Positions 1 through 7,245 of a DNA stretch of 10,549 nt are shown here, in pieces. The translations under genes and the position numbers were made by a program. Origin of the DNA: CBFGRU01 sp965651255 (GTDB lineage Bacteria; Planctomycetota; Phycisphaerae; Phycisphaerales; SM1A02). Every line of letters starts with the position of its first letter. Positions within the stretch are counted from its first letter, which is position 1. The notes under the pieces were generated by a model. The model was not told the origin of the DNA and did no database searches. It saw only the letters and a list, made by a program, of their open reading frames with translations. Location: positions 1 through 10,549 of the forward strand of contig CBFGRU010000096.1 in the NCBI GenBank assembly GCA_965651255.1. Direction: 5' to 3'.

Positions 1-2
1 CC

Positions 3-1322
3 GGCGACGGCGAGGCGATCCATGCGTTTCTGGCGGAGTTACCGAGCGGCGAAAGCTCGCGTGCCATCAGCCGTCTGGATGAAGCGCACCAGTCGCGATT
101 GTTCACCCGTTTAGCGCCGGCCGATGCGGCAGGAGTGCTCGAACTCATGCCGGATGCGCAGGCCGCGGCGCTGGTCGAACGGCTTGAGCCGGTGGATGCA
201 GCCGCGATTCTGGATGAGCTGGCTTCTGATGTTCGCGCGGATCTTCTGATTGAACTGAGTGATGCACCAGCCACCGCAATTCTGGCGGCGCTGCCCGAGG
301 CGTCAGCGGAAGAGGCGCGAACGCTCGCCAGTTATGCGTCGAGCGAAGCCGGCGGCATGATGATCACTGAGTTTCTGCGCTACCCGCTGAACGCGACGGT
401 GGCGGATGTGCTGACCGACCTGCGTGCGAATGCAGAGACCTACGCCGATTACGATGTGCAGTACGCCTATGTCATCACCGACGATGATGCGAAGGAACTT
501 GCGGGCGTCCTGCGCTTGCGTGATCTCCTGCTGGCGCCGGGGTCAACGCCGGTCTTTCGGCTGATGATCCGCAAGCCGGTTTCGGTTCAGGTGCATGCGA
601 CACTGGATGAATTGCGTTCGTTCTTCCGTGAGTATGCGTTCTTCGGCGTGCCGGTGGTTGATGAAGCGGGAACGCTGGTCGGGGTGGTCCGCCGGAGCGA
701 TGTGCACCTGCACCTTGAAGATCGTGCTGACCGCGACCTGCTGAAGATGCAGGGGATCGTCGGTGGCGAGGAACTGCGCTCGATGCCGCTGGTGACGCGC
801 AGTCGCAGGCGTTTGTCGTGGCTTTCAATTAGTATCGTGCTGAACATCATGGCCGCCAGCGTGATTGCCTTCTACCAGGACACGTTGGCGGCGGTGATCT
901 CGCTGGCGGTGTTCCTGCCCATCATCTCCGACATGAGCGGCTGCTCAGGAAGCCAGTCGGTGGCGGTAAGCATGCGCGAATTGACGCTCGGCCTCATCCG
1001 GCCGCATGAACTGATGCGCGTGCTCGGGAAGGAACTGACGCTGGGCCTCGTGAACGGGCTGGTGCTGGGGGTCCTGATTGCTTCTGCAGCGTGGCTGTGG
1101 AAAGGCAACCCGTGGGTCGGCCTGGTCGTGGGCTCCGCGCTCGGTGCCAACACGATTCTGGCGGTCTGCCTCGGCGGATGCATCCCGCTCGTTCTCAAGC
1201 GGCTGAAGTTCGATCCGGCACTCGCCAGCGGTCCGATCCTCACGACCGTGACCGACATGTGCGGATTCTTTCTCGTGCTCTCCATCGCCACCGCGATGCT
1301 GCCCAAGCTCACCGGCGGGTAA
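3..1322 (+). CDS. mgtE: MgtE-type magnesium transporter, 5' end cut by window edge
   Basis: Inner-membrane Mg2+ channel/transporter of the MgtE (SLC41-like) family. The frame is open from the left edge, so the start lies outside; 439 residues are present, close to the usual 450 or so, and only a few are likely missing. A TTG at 99 is internal, because the helical MgtE N domain is already readable before it. Domain order: N-terminal helical repeats rich in LxxxxPxxAAxxL patterns (to about nt 330), two CBS domains (about nt 350-720, containing SEAGGMM and FFGVPVVDEAG), then a five-helix membrane domain from about nt 810. The last helices carry DPALASGP and TTVTDMCGF; the Asp in TVTD matches the pore Mg2+-binding Asp of the family. 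The usual GGNAGxQ signature is replaced by MSGCSGSQ. In known MgtE proteins the N and CBS domains sense Mg2+ and close the pore. Family assignment is secure; ion specificity of this variant is inferred. Confidence 0.93.
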   Translation, partial: GDGEAIHAFLAELPSGESSRAISRLDEAHQSRLFTRLAPADAAGVLELMPDAQAAALVERLEPVDAAAILDELASDVRADLLIELSDAPATAILAALPEASAEEARTLASYASSEAGGMMITEFLRYPLNATVADVLTDLRANAETYADYDVQYAYVITDDDAKELAGVLRLRDLLLAPGSTPVFRLMIRKPVSVQVHATLDELRSFFREYAFFGVPVVDEAGTLVGVVRRSDVHLHLEDRADRDLLKMQGIVGGEELRSMPLVTRSRRRLSWLSISIVLNIMAASVIAFYQDTLAAVISLAVFLPIISDMSGCSGSQSVAVSMRELTLGLIRPHELMRVLGKELTLGLVNGLVLGVLIASAAWLWKGNPWVGLVVGSALGANTILAVCLGGCIPLVLKRLKFDPALASGPILTTVTDMCGFFLVLSIATAMLPKLTGG

Positions 1323-1388
1323 ACGCATCGTGACCGCGTTCGCTCGTTTCGTTGCCCGCAACCAGCGCGTGGCGCATCCCGAATGTTG

Positions 1389-1397
1389 TGCTAGCAT
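1389..1397 (+). promoter_or_regulatory. candidate extended -10 promoter for the lipoprotein operon
   Basis: The gap after mgtE contains TGCTAGCAT, a TGn extension followed by TAGCAT, which matches the sigma-70 TATAAT box at four of six positions. The sequence 17 bases further upstream (GTGGCG) is a poor -35, as can happen with extended -10 promoters. Transcription would begin near 1404, giving a leader of about 45 bases that contains the hairpin at 1411-1434. The assignment rests on one motif only. Confidence 0.4.
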
Positions 1398-1410
1398 CTT
1401 CATCGCATTC

Positions 1411-1434
1411 GTTCAGCGAGGTCTGGCGCTGAAC
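1411..1434 (+). promoter_or_regulatory. perfect 8-bp hairpin just upstream of a ribosome binding site
   Basis: GTTCAGCG (1411-1418) and CGCTGAAC (1427-1434) are exact reverse complements separated by an 8-base loop. The stem ends one base before the GGAGG ribosome binding site (1436-1440) of the lipoprotein gene. In the mRNA leader this could protect the 5' end or modulate ribosome access; in DNA it could be an operator dyad. No T-run follows, so it does not look like an intrinsic terminator. Confidence 0.5.
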
Positions 1435-1448
1435 TGGAGGAAGCGTTC

Positions 1449-1952
1449 ATGCATCGTCGAGAGCGAAGGTTGGGCGGTTCGGATCGATCAGTGTGCACCC
1501 CGCTGCGGCGCTTCAGCGCGGTGGTGGTGCTGTTCATGGTGTTGCCCGCACTGACCGGCTGCAGCGGCTATTCGTTCAAAGGCCGTGTCATCGCCGGAAC
1601 GTTTCCTTCGGTGCTCATCGTCGAGCCGGGTGATGCCGCCGCGCAACAGGGCGCGGGTATTGCCGGCGCGAGTATTGAACTCGTGCGTGATTCCGATCGA
1701 CTGAATGCCGAGACCATCGGGCGCGGAACGACCGATGGGCAGGGGAACTTCTCGATCCCCGTTGATGTTTTCGGGGCGAGTTGGCTGGATGAGGACTGGC
1801 TGCTGCGCGTGCGGCACCCGCGCGCGACCATGGTGGAGCAGTTGATTCGACTTCCCAAAGGCGATCGACGGGCGATCATCACGCTCTCCCCCGGGCGCGA
1901 TACGTATACGCCGCGCGATGACCTGATGAAGCAGTACGATCAGTTCCGCTGA
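1449..1952 (+). CDS. lipoprotein with carboxypeptidase-regulatory-like fold
   Basis: Uncharacterised 167-residue lipoprotein. A strong ribosome binding site (GGAGG, 1436-1440) lies 8 bases before this ATG. The N terminus is basic (RRERR, later LRR), followed by a hydrophobic stretch at about residues 22-36 and a lipobox LTGC with the acylated Cys at residue 38. The long n-region leaves open an internal GTG at 1491, which would also give a good signal peptide, but the ribosome binding site favours 1449. The mature part reads like a small beta-sandwich: a glycine-rich 'GIAGASIEL' strand, 'TTDGQGNFSIPV', and 'LRVRHP', the pattern of carboxypeptidase-regulatory-like or transthyretin-like domains. 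This would place it on the periplasmic side of a membrane. It is the first gene of the run leading into DUF58 and the transglutaminase, 35 bases from the next start, so it may be a periplasmic partner of that system. Function unknown; the fold assignment is inference. Confidence 0.8.
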   Translation: MHRRERRLGGSDRSVCTPLRRFSAVVVLFMVLPALTGCSGYSFKGRVIAGTFPSVLIVEPGDAAAQQGAGIAGASIELVRDSDRLNAETIGRGTTDGQGNFSIPVDVFGASWLDEDWLLRVRHPRATMVEQLIRLPKGDRRAIITLSPGRDTYTPRDDLMKQYDQFR

Positions 1953-1987
1953 ATCGTTGCGGGCGCGCCGCGGCAGAGAAAGGGTTC

Positions 1988-3178
1988 ATGCTCGAACGAT
2001 TGCGCGAACATCTTCGCCCGCACTGGCCGCTGATTGGCCATCTCGCGTTCACCGCGATCGTGGTGCTCGGGGCGATGAACACCCAGAACAACATCCTCTT
2101 CTGGGTGGTCGGCGTGTTGCTGACGGTGCTGGCCGTTTCGGCGGTCTGGTCTCACCTGGCGATTCGCGGCGTGGAAGTGCAACGTCTGGACCCGCGCCAC
2201 GGAGCGGTGGGGGAATCGCTGGCGCTGCGATACCGGGTCACCAATCGGCGGCGATGGTTACCGGTGTTCAACCTCACGATCGAGGAACGCCCGGGCGGGG
2301 CGCATGCCAACTGGGATACGCAGATGCAGGCCGCGCGGGCGTGGGTCATGCACATCGGACCCGGAGACACGGTGCACGGCGAAGCGGTCTACTGGCCGGC
2401 CGCCCGCGGTGAAATCCGGCTCGATCGTCTGACCGTATCGACGCGGTTTCCCTTCGGGTTGATTCGTCGTCAACGTCATTTCACGCAACCAATGCACACG
2501 TTGATCTATCCGCGCCGGTATCGGCTGACGCGGCGGGTGATGGATTCGATTGTGCCGATCGGCCCGCTGGGCATGAAACTCTCATCTCGTCCGGGCGGGG
2601 GTGATGACTTCTTCGGGGTTCGCGAGTATCGGGCCGGCGACTCGAGGCGGATGATCGCGTGGAAGCGATCGGCCGCGACGCCGTCGGGTGACCTGCTGGT
2701 CATCGATCGCACCGTGCCCAGCCCGCCGCGACTGCGGTTCGTGCTGAACCTCATACAGAGCACCGAGCAGTTGCAGGCACGCCTCGGGAACGAACACGAT
2801 GCGCGTGAACTGCAGGAACGGGCGATCAGTCTGGCGGCCAGCTTCCTGGATGAAGCGAGCGGTCGCGGATTTGAAGTCGGGCTGAGCATCCTCGGACTGG
2901 CCGCACCGCTCACGCCGCTTCGGCGCAGCCACTGGCATGTGGAACGGCTGATGGGACTGCTCGCGGGGCTTGATCTGGATTCGGAAGAGGCGCGACGGAA
3001 TGCGGCGGTGCGCACGCCCGCTGATGCGGAACGCGCCGGATTGGTGGTGGTGCATCCCGGTCCGGTCGATCCGCGCATCGTGGACCCGGATGCGTGGCAC
3101 TTCTCCGCGATGAAGATGGAGCGCTTCCTGCTGGATCGAACCGCGCTGGAGCCGACGGGCCGGGAGGTCGGCCGATGA
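1988..3178 (+). CDS. DUF58 family membrane protein
   Basis: 396-residue DUF58 protein. Two transmembrane helices lie near the N terminus (about residues 17-30 and 37-55), then a beta-rich region (about 60-180, including 'RFPFGLI') and the DUF58 core at 205-235. That core carries the family signature DDFFGVREYRAGDS followed by I.WKRSAA. DUF58 proteins usually continue into a von Willebrand A-like fold with a DxSxS metal site; at the corresponding place (about 250-258) this one reads FVLNLIQS, so the metal site appears to be lost. DUF58 genes typically sit with a MoxR AAA ATPase and a transglutaminase-like membrane protein and are thought to act in envelope assembly or stress. Here the transglutaminase follows with a 4-base ATGA overlap, implying translational coupling. 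The start is preceded by an A/G-rich AGAAAGGG. Family secure, role inferred. Confidence 0.9.
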   Translation: MLERLREHLRPHWPLIGHLAFTAIVVLGAMNTQNNILFWVVGVLLTVLAVSAVWSHLAIRGVEVQRLDPRHGAVGESLALRYRVTNRRRWLPVFNLTIEERPGGAHANWDTQMQAARAWVMHIGPGDTVHGEAVYWPAARGEIRLDRLTVSTRFPFGLIRRQRHFTQPMHTLIYPRRYRLTRRVMDSIVPIGPLGMKLSSRPGGGDDFFGVREYRAGDSRRMIAWKRSAATPSGDLLVIDRTVPSPPRLRFVLNLIQSTEQLQARLGNEHDARELQERAISLAASFLDEASGRGFEVGLSILGLAAPLTPLRRSHWHVERLMGLLAGLDLDSEEARRNAAVRTPADAERAGLVVVHPGPVDPRIVDPDAWHFSAMKMERFLLDRTALEPTGREVGR

Positions 3179-5478
3179 AGCTCCTGCGTTCGTTCCCGCT
3201 GACTGCATTCACGCTGGTACTGCTGGGCATCGTCGGATTCTGCGCGGCCAACAACGATGTGGGACTCATGCTCATTGTCGGCGCGATGGCGGCGATGAGC
3301 TGGTACATCACGGAAGGTCCGCGCGGCTGGGCGCTTCCCAAATGGGCGTCCAACCTCTGCATTCTGCTCGCTTCGCTGAACGTGTTCTTTGATCTGGCGA
3401 ACAATCAACACGATGTCATCGGTGTTCTCGGCCGCTTCGCAGTCTGGCTCTCGCTCATCAAGTTGTATGAGCGCAAGACACGCCGTGAGTATGGCCAGTT
3501 GCTCTGGCTGACGCTGGTGTTGATGGTGGCCGGGGCAATCGAAACACGATCGCTGCTCTACGGCATTGTGCTCCTGGTGTACACGCTGCTGGGGCTGCAT
3601 GTTCTGATGCTGTACCAGTTGTACGCAGCGCAGGAAGCGTCTCGCGAATCGCGGGCGGCGCAGGCCCCGGCGGGCGCGCGGCTCATTCCACCGGTGCGCG
3701 CCGTCTTCAGTGGCAATCCGGGAATGCAGTTTGCACTCTCGGTGGCGGGCCTCAGCGTACTCTGCATCTCATTGGCGGTCGTTCTGTTCCTCTCGCTTCC
3801 GCGCGGCGTGGGAATGGGGCTTTTGCGCGGCGCGCTGGCACGGCAGGATGACCAGTCCGGCAGGAGCGGAGTCATCAGCCAGGTGGAACTGCTGACGGGG
3901 AACCGCATCACCGACAGTCGCTCGCGGATCATGAGACTGAGCTTGACCGATCGCGATGGCGGAACGATTCGGCCGAGTGAAACGCTGTATCTGCGCGGGT
4001 CGGTGTACGACCAGTATGATCGCACGGCAGCGCGATGGATCGCCTCACCAGCGATTACGCGACCGCCCATTCCGATTGATCTTTCACCCGATGTACTCAC
4101 GCCGCTGGTCGGAACGCTCCCGGGCGAACCGTCACAGCGCGCCGCGATCACCCCATTGACGAACTTCGGCGGCACGATGTACACGCTCGGCCTGCCCGGA
4201 TGGGTGGCGACCGATGCGCTTCGGACCATCGAGTACCGCACGATGACGCAGGCCATCACCGTGGCCGGGAGCGCGCGACTGGGGGAGTACGAGGTCGGAT
4301 GGTTCTCCTTCTCCGATCGCGAGGCATGGGAGGCGCTGGCGGATCCGACGCGCCAGACCTCCCTCACCCCGCCGCCGGTGATCGATCCGCGCTTGCGCGA
4401 GTACGTTGATCGCATCCTTGATCAAGCAAACCTGCCGCGACCGTCGCGCGAGGGGGGGGCAGATGCGTACTTTGACTTTGCGCGCCGAGCCGCCCGTGAG
4501 ATCGAGCGACATTTTCACCAGAACTTCACCTACACGATCGACCTGCGCGATGTGGCCATCACGCCCGGCGAAGATCCGATCGTGGCGTTCCTCTACGACT
4601 TTCGGCGTGGTCACTGCGAATACTTCGCGAGCGCGATGACTGCGCTCTGTCAGATGCTGGGCCTTGAAGCGCGCCTGGTGACGGGGTTCCTTGCCAGCGA
4701 ATGGAGCGACCTGGAAGAGGAAACCATCGTCCGTGCATCCGATGCACACGCCTGGGTGGAAGTGCGTGTCGGGATGCATGCGTGGGCGCGATTCGATCCA
4801 TCACCGCCTTCGGTCGTCGAGATGCGCGACGGTGAAGATGTGAATCTCGCCACCCGTGTGCGGTCGCTGTACGAGATTTTCGAAGGGGGCTGGCTCGAGG
4901 GAATCGTTGACTTCGATGAAGCATCGCAGCGCGACCTGCGCAGCGTGTTGAACTTCGAAGGGTTTCTCTGGGTCGAGGATGTCATCGCCGCGGCCGACCA
5001 GTGGCTTGGCCGATTCAGTCGGCGCTTCGGGCCGGCAGGAACGTTCTGGATTCTGCTGGTGACATTGGCGACGATCGTGGCCATCGCAATCGCGATCCAG
5101 CTCATTCGTCGCGCACGGCGTATTCGACGTTCACTGCGGCTGGAGCATCTGCGCGGCGGCGAGTACCGGCGAATGCTGCGGCAACTTGGTTTCTACCTGG
5201 ACATGCTCGACATCCTGCGCCGCGCCAGGTTGCCCAAGCCCGCCTGGCAGCCGCCATTGGCATTTGCGCGGTCACTCCGCACGCAGGCGCCGCAGCACGC
5301 GCACCTGGTCGAAGTGGTCAGCGACCTGACGGAGACGTTCTATCGCGCGCGGTACGGCCACCAATCGTTGAGTGCGGACGATCTGGCACGAGCCGAATCG
5401 CTCCTGGCCCGATTGGCGCAGCAACTCGGTGTGCGTGTGCCGCGTCGAGCGACCCCGACGAGGCGCGAGAAGGCATGA
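3175..5478 (+). CDS. TgpA-like membrane transglutaminase (DUF3488 / transglutaminase core / DUF4129)
   Basis: 767 residues from the ATG at 3175, which overlaps the DUF58 stop as ATGA and has GGAGG (3163-3167) at ideal spacing. The frame is open upstream to 3094, but that part is only a shadow of DUF58. Layout: a multi-helix membrane domain at about residues 7-210 with the DUF3488-type 'KLYERKTRREYGQLL' loop; a large extracytoplasmic part with a transglutaminase-like papain fold, catalytic triad Cys481 (GHCEYFASAM), His525 (DAHAWVEV) and Asp541 (RFDPSP); a last helix at about 623-645 (FWILLVTLATIV); and a cytoplasmic DUF4129-like tail (about 655-755, 'RYGHQSLSADD'). All three catalytic residues are present, so it is probably active, as a periplasmic transglutaminase or protease. 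The natural substrate of TgpA homologues is not settled. An 8-G run at 4452-4459 lies in the linker before the catalytic domain. Confidence 0.93.
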   Translation: MKLLRSFPLTAFTLVLLGIVGFCAANNDVGLMLIVGAMAAMSWYITEGPRGWALPKWASNLCILLASLNVFFDLANNQHDVIGVLGRFAVWLSLIKLYERKTRREYGQLLWLTLVLMVAGAIETRSLLYGIVLLVYTLLGLHVLMLYQLYAAQEASRESRAAQAPAGARLIPPVRAVFSGNPGMQFALSVAGLSVLCISLAVVLFLSLPRGVGMGLLRGALARQDDQSGRSGVISQVELLTGNRITDSRSRIMRLSLTDRDGGTIRPSETLYLRGSVYDQYDRTAARWIASPAITRPPIPIDLSPDVLTPLVGTLPGEPSQRAAITPLTNFGGTMYTLGLPGWVATDALRTIEYRTMTQAITVAGSARLGEYEVGWFSFSDREAWEALADPTRQTSLTPPPVIDPRLREYVDRILDQANLPRPSREGGADAYFDFARRAAREIERHFHQNFTYTIDLRDVAITPGEDPIVAFLYDFRRGHCEYFASAMTALCQMLGLEARLVTGFLASEWSDLEEETIVRASDAHAWVEVRVGMHAWARFDPSPPSVVEMRDGEDVNLATRVRSLYEIFEGGWLEGIVDFDEASQRDLRSVLNFEGFLWVEDVIAAADQWLGRFSRRFGPAGTFWILLVTLATIVAIAIAIQLIRRARRIRRSLRLEHLRGGEYRRMLRQLGFYLDMLDILRRARLPKPAWQPPLAFARSLRTQAPQHAHLVEVVSDLTETFYRARYGHQSLSADDLARAESLLARLAQQLGVRVPRRATPTRREKA
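4452..4459 (+). repeat. run of eight G inside the transglutaminase gene
   Basis: An uninterrupted G8 tract encodes part of the Glu-Gly-Gly segment at residues 425-427, between the membrane-proximal part and the catalytic domain. Runs of this length can slip during replication; loss or gain of one base would truncate the protein before Cys481. In this copy the frame is intact. Confidence 0.9.
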
Positions 5479-6179
5479 TGCACCAAGGCGGCAGCGTGCC
5501 GGAAGACTGGTCACCGTTGGAACAGGCCGAGCATCGCGCGCAGATTGTCGCGCTGCGCCGAATGCTGATGCCAGGGGCGCGGGTGCTCGACCTCGGGTGC
5601 GGGGCGGCGCGCGTGATGGCGCCCCTGGTTCGACGGGGGATGCGCGTCGTGGGGGTAGACCGTGATCGACGCGCGCTTCGCGCTGCGCGGCGTCGTCTGA
5701 TGCGGCTGGGGGTACCGTCACGATGGACGCTTCTTCATGCCGAACCGCCGCATGACCCGCCGGTCGTGAAGGGGGAGTTTGATCTGATTCTCCTGTTGGG
5801 CCACACGTTCATGGAAGTGCACGACCTGGATGAGGCCCTGCATCTGGTGCGGTGGGCGGCGTGGCGATTGCTGCCGGGCGGCGCGATCGTTCTGGATGAT
5901 CTGCCCGCACTCTGGCGCGAGGTCGCGGAAGGGAACTGGCAGCAGGGGGTGAGTGAGGATGGGCAGAGCCAGCTCATCTGGGAAGCATCGAGGCCGGTCT
6001 TTACGATTCGATCTGGCGCAGCGGTGCGAAGCGAGGATTGGTCGATCAACCCGGATGAACGCCGTTTCCGCCTGTGGACGATCGGTGAACTGGCGCTGCT
6101 GTCGCGGCTGGCAAGGTTATTGCCCCCGGAGCGTGATGCCGAGTCGGGTTTGCTTCTTCTCGCCAGGCCGCACGAATAG
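5475..6179 (+). CDS. class I SAM-dependent methyltransferase
   Basis: 234-residue Rossmann-fold methyltransferase. Motif I is VLDLGCG at residues 37-43, the acidic end of strand 2 is Asp62 in VVGVDRD (binds the SAM ribose), and FDLILLLGHTFMEV (102-115) followed by LLPGGAIVLDD (132-142) matches motifs IV to VI. It opens with two Met codons (5475 and 5478); the first overlaps the transglutaminase stop as ATGA. AGAAGG (5468-5473) sits closer to ideal spacing for the second, so either may be used. The frame stays open far upstream (to 5001), but that is the shadow of the transglutaminase gene. The C-terminal half (143-234, with many Trp and 'DERRFRLWT') probably forms the substrate side and resembles no methyltransferase I can name. 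Tight coupling to a TgpA-like gene is unusual and suggests a shared pathway. Substrate unknown. Confidence 0.87.
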   Translation: MMHQGGSVPEDWSPLEQAEHRAQIVALRRMLMPGARVLDLGCGAARVMAPLVRRGMRVVGVDRDRRALRAARRRLMRLGVPSRWTLLHAEPPHDPPVVKGEFDLILLLGHTFMEVHDLDEALHLVRWAAWRLLPGGAIVLDDLPALWREVAEGNWQQGVSEDGQSQLIWEASRPVFTIRSGAAVRSEDWSINPDERRFRLWTIGELALLSRLARLLPPERDAESGLLLLARPHE

Positions 6180-6298
6180 CCCTTCATCGCGGGGTGAGGC
6201 ATGATTTCCTGACTCTCAACGAAAGTGCAGCCGCCGGTTCGTCGATGGTGGCGGAGTACGGAGTTCATTCTTCGATCCGATTCCATTCGCAAGACCAC

Positions 6299-6306
6299 GG
6301 GGGGAG
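6299..6306 (+). promoter_or_regulatory. ribosome binding site favouring a TTG start at 6312
   Basis: GGGGGGAG ends five bases before the TTG at 6312. The longer alternative, GTG at 6225, is preceded only by AACGAAA, and its extra 29 residues (rich in Arg and Trp) do not look like part of the domain. This decides the start chosen for the PilZ gene. Confidence 0.6.
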
Positions 6307-6311
6307 TACCC

Positions 6312-7196
6312 TTGCCCGCCACTCGACTGCGAAATCATCACTGGCACCATACGTTGCAGCAGGTCCATGAACGGGGCGGCTCGCTGGAAATCGCCATCGC
6401 GCCGACTCAGTCGAACGACATCGCCGCCGTCGAGAGCGGGGCGGACTTCATCTGGCGGGTACGCCTGCTCGATTTGAAGGATGATGAGATCATCATCGAA
6501 CAGCCGTTCGCGCTCGGGAAACCCATCGACCTCGAACCGAAGATTCAGATCGTCGCGATCATGGCGATCGGACAGAACCGGTGGATGTTCCGCACGAAGC
6601 ACCTCCAGCGCACGATGTACAACCCTCGGTACGGCAAGCCGGTACCGGCGTTGCGACTGGCCATGCCGGAGAGCGTCGAGCGTTGCCAGCGTCGAAACCA
6701 CTACCGCGTCGAAACCGCTGCCCTGTCGTTGCCGACGGTTGATGTCTGGCCGTTGCTCGACCCGAAGACCGTCCTCGTCGCCGAACGCGCGAACGAACTG
6801 GCGTGGGAGGCGCGCGAGCGTGGTGAAGAATCGCCGCGAATGAGCGCTGCCGCCGAAGAGTTCGTCCTGCCGGAAGTCGGGCCGAAGTTCCCGGCCCACC
6901 TGATGAATCTCGGTGGCGGCGGTGTGGGCTTGCTCGTCAAGAACGCCGACTCCGGCCCGTTGCATCGGCACCGGCTGTTCTGGATTCGCGTCAGTCTGCC
7001 GCAGGAAGTCTCAACGCCCATCTGCGCGACCGCCAAGGCAGTGCATACGCACATGAGCGCCTCGCAGGACTACTACGCGGGGATGGCGTTTGACTTTACG
7101 TTCAATCCGGTCCACCAGGACTTTGTGGTGCGCCAGATTGAGCGGTACGTCGCCTATCAGCAGCGTGCCCAGATGAACGGCCAGCACGCCGCGTAA
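6312..7196 (+). CDS. YcgR-like PilZ-domain protein, variant c-di-GMP site
   Basis: 294 residues from TTG 6312; 323 if GTG 6225 is used. The N-terminal half (about 20-120) resembles the beta-barrel flagellar-brake domain that precedes PilZ in YcgR-type proteins. The PilZ domain begins at about residue 126 with QRRNHYR, the canonical RxxxR (Arg128 to Arg132) that binds c-di-GMP. The second motif, normally D/NxSxxG, is here N199-L-G-G-G-G204, with Ser replaced by Gly. About 66 residues separate the two motifs, against roughly 25 in typical PilZ domains; the extra part (about 140-190) includes WPLLDPKTV and a charged helix. The end, 'RQIERYVAYQQR', is the usual PilZ C-terminal helix. No membrane segment, so a cytosolic second-messenger receptor is likely. 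It lies 132 bases after the methyltransferase and converges with eboC; no clear promoter is visible. The PilZ call is strong; retained c-di-GMP binding is inference. Confidence 0.82.
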   Translation: MPATRLRNHHWHHTLQQVHERGGSLEIAIAPTQSNDIAAVESGADFIWRVRLLDLKDDEIIIEQPFALGKPIDLEPKIQIVAIMAIGQNRWMFRTKHLQRTMYNPRYGKPVPALRLAMPESVERCQRRNHYRVETAALSLPTVDVWPLLDPKTVLVAERANELAWEARERGEESPRMSAAAEEFVLPEVGPKFPAHLMNLGGGGVGLLVKNADSGPLHRHRLFWIRVSLPQEVSTPICATAKAVHTHMSASQDYYAGMAFDFTFNPVHQDFVVRQIERYVAYQQRAQMNGQHAA

Positions 7197-7221
7197 ACCG
7201 GCCATCGTCGAAACATCATCA

Positions 7222-7245
7222 CCATCGCTCAGCTTCCCGCGATGG
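7222..7245. terminator. weak stem-loop between convergent genes
   Basis: CCATCGC (7222-7228) and GCGATGG (7239-7245) form a perfect 7-bp stem with a 10-base loop. It lies just past the PilZ stop and covers the last codons and stop of the opposing eboC gene. The position fits a shared terminator, but there is no T-run on either strand, so it may simply be chance or a 3'-end stabiliser. Confidence 0.25.

Noticed and set aside
1321..1349. Possible terminator after mgtE (short AACGC/GCGTT and AAACG/CGTTT pairings)
   Set aside because: Stems of only five bases with long loops and no T-run; not distinguishable from chance.
1330..1554. 74-codon plus-strand open frame starting just after mgtE
   Set aside because: It overlaps the lipoprotein signal region, covers the promoter and hairpin, and has an odd Cys/Trp-rich end; the lipoprotein frame has a perfect ribosome binding site and lipobox.
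2506..3600. 364-codon open frame on the minus strand across DUF58 and the transglutaminase start
   Set aside because: It is a GC-rich shadow opposite two well-supported genes; its translation is a low-complexity mix of Arg, Ser and Pro with no domain.
3558..4415. 285-codon minus-strand open frame inside the transglutaminase gene
   Set aside because: Antisense to conserved coding sequence, Ser/Arg-rich, with no recognisable motif.
5001..5474. Upstream extension of the methyltransferase frame by 158 codons
   Set aside because: It lies entirely within the transglutaminase gene in another frame, has Ala/Arg-rich junk composition, and the ATGA overlap supplies a natural start.
6180..6311. Promoter for the PilZ gene in the 132-base gap (CATGAT at 6200-6205)
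   Set aside because: Matches a -10 box at four of six positions only, with no partner -35; the gene could equally be read through from the methyltransferase.
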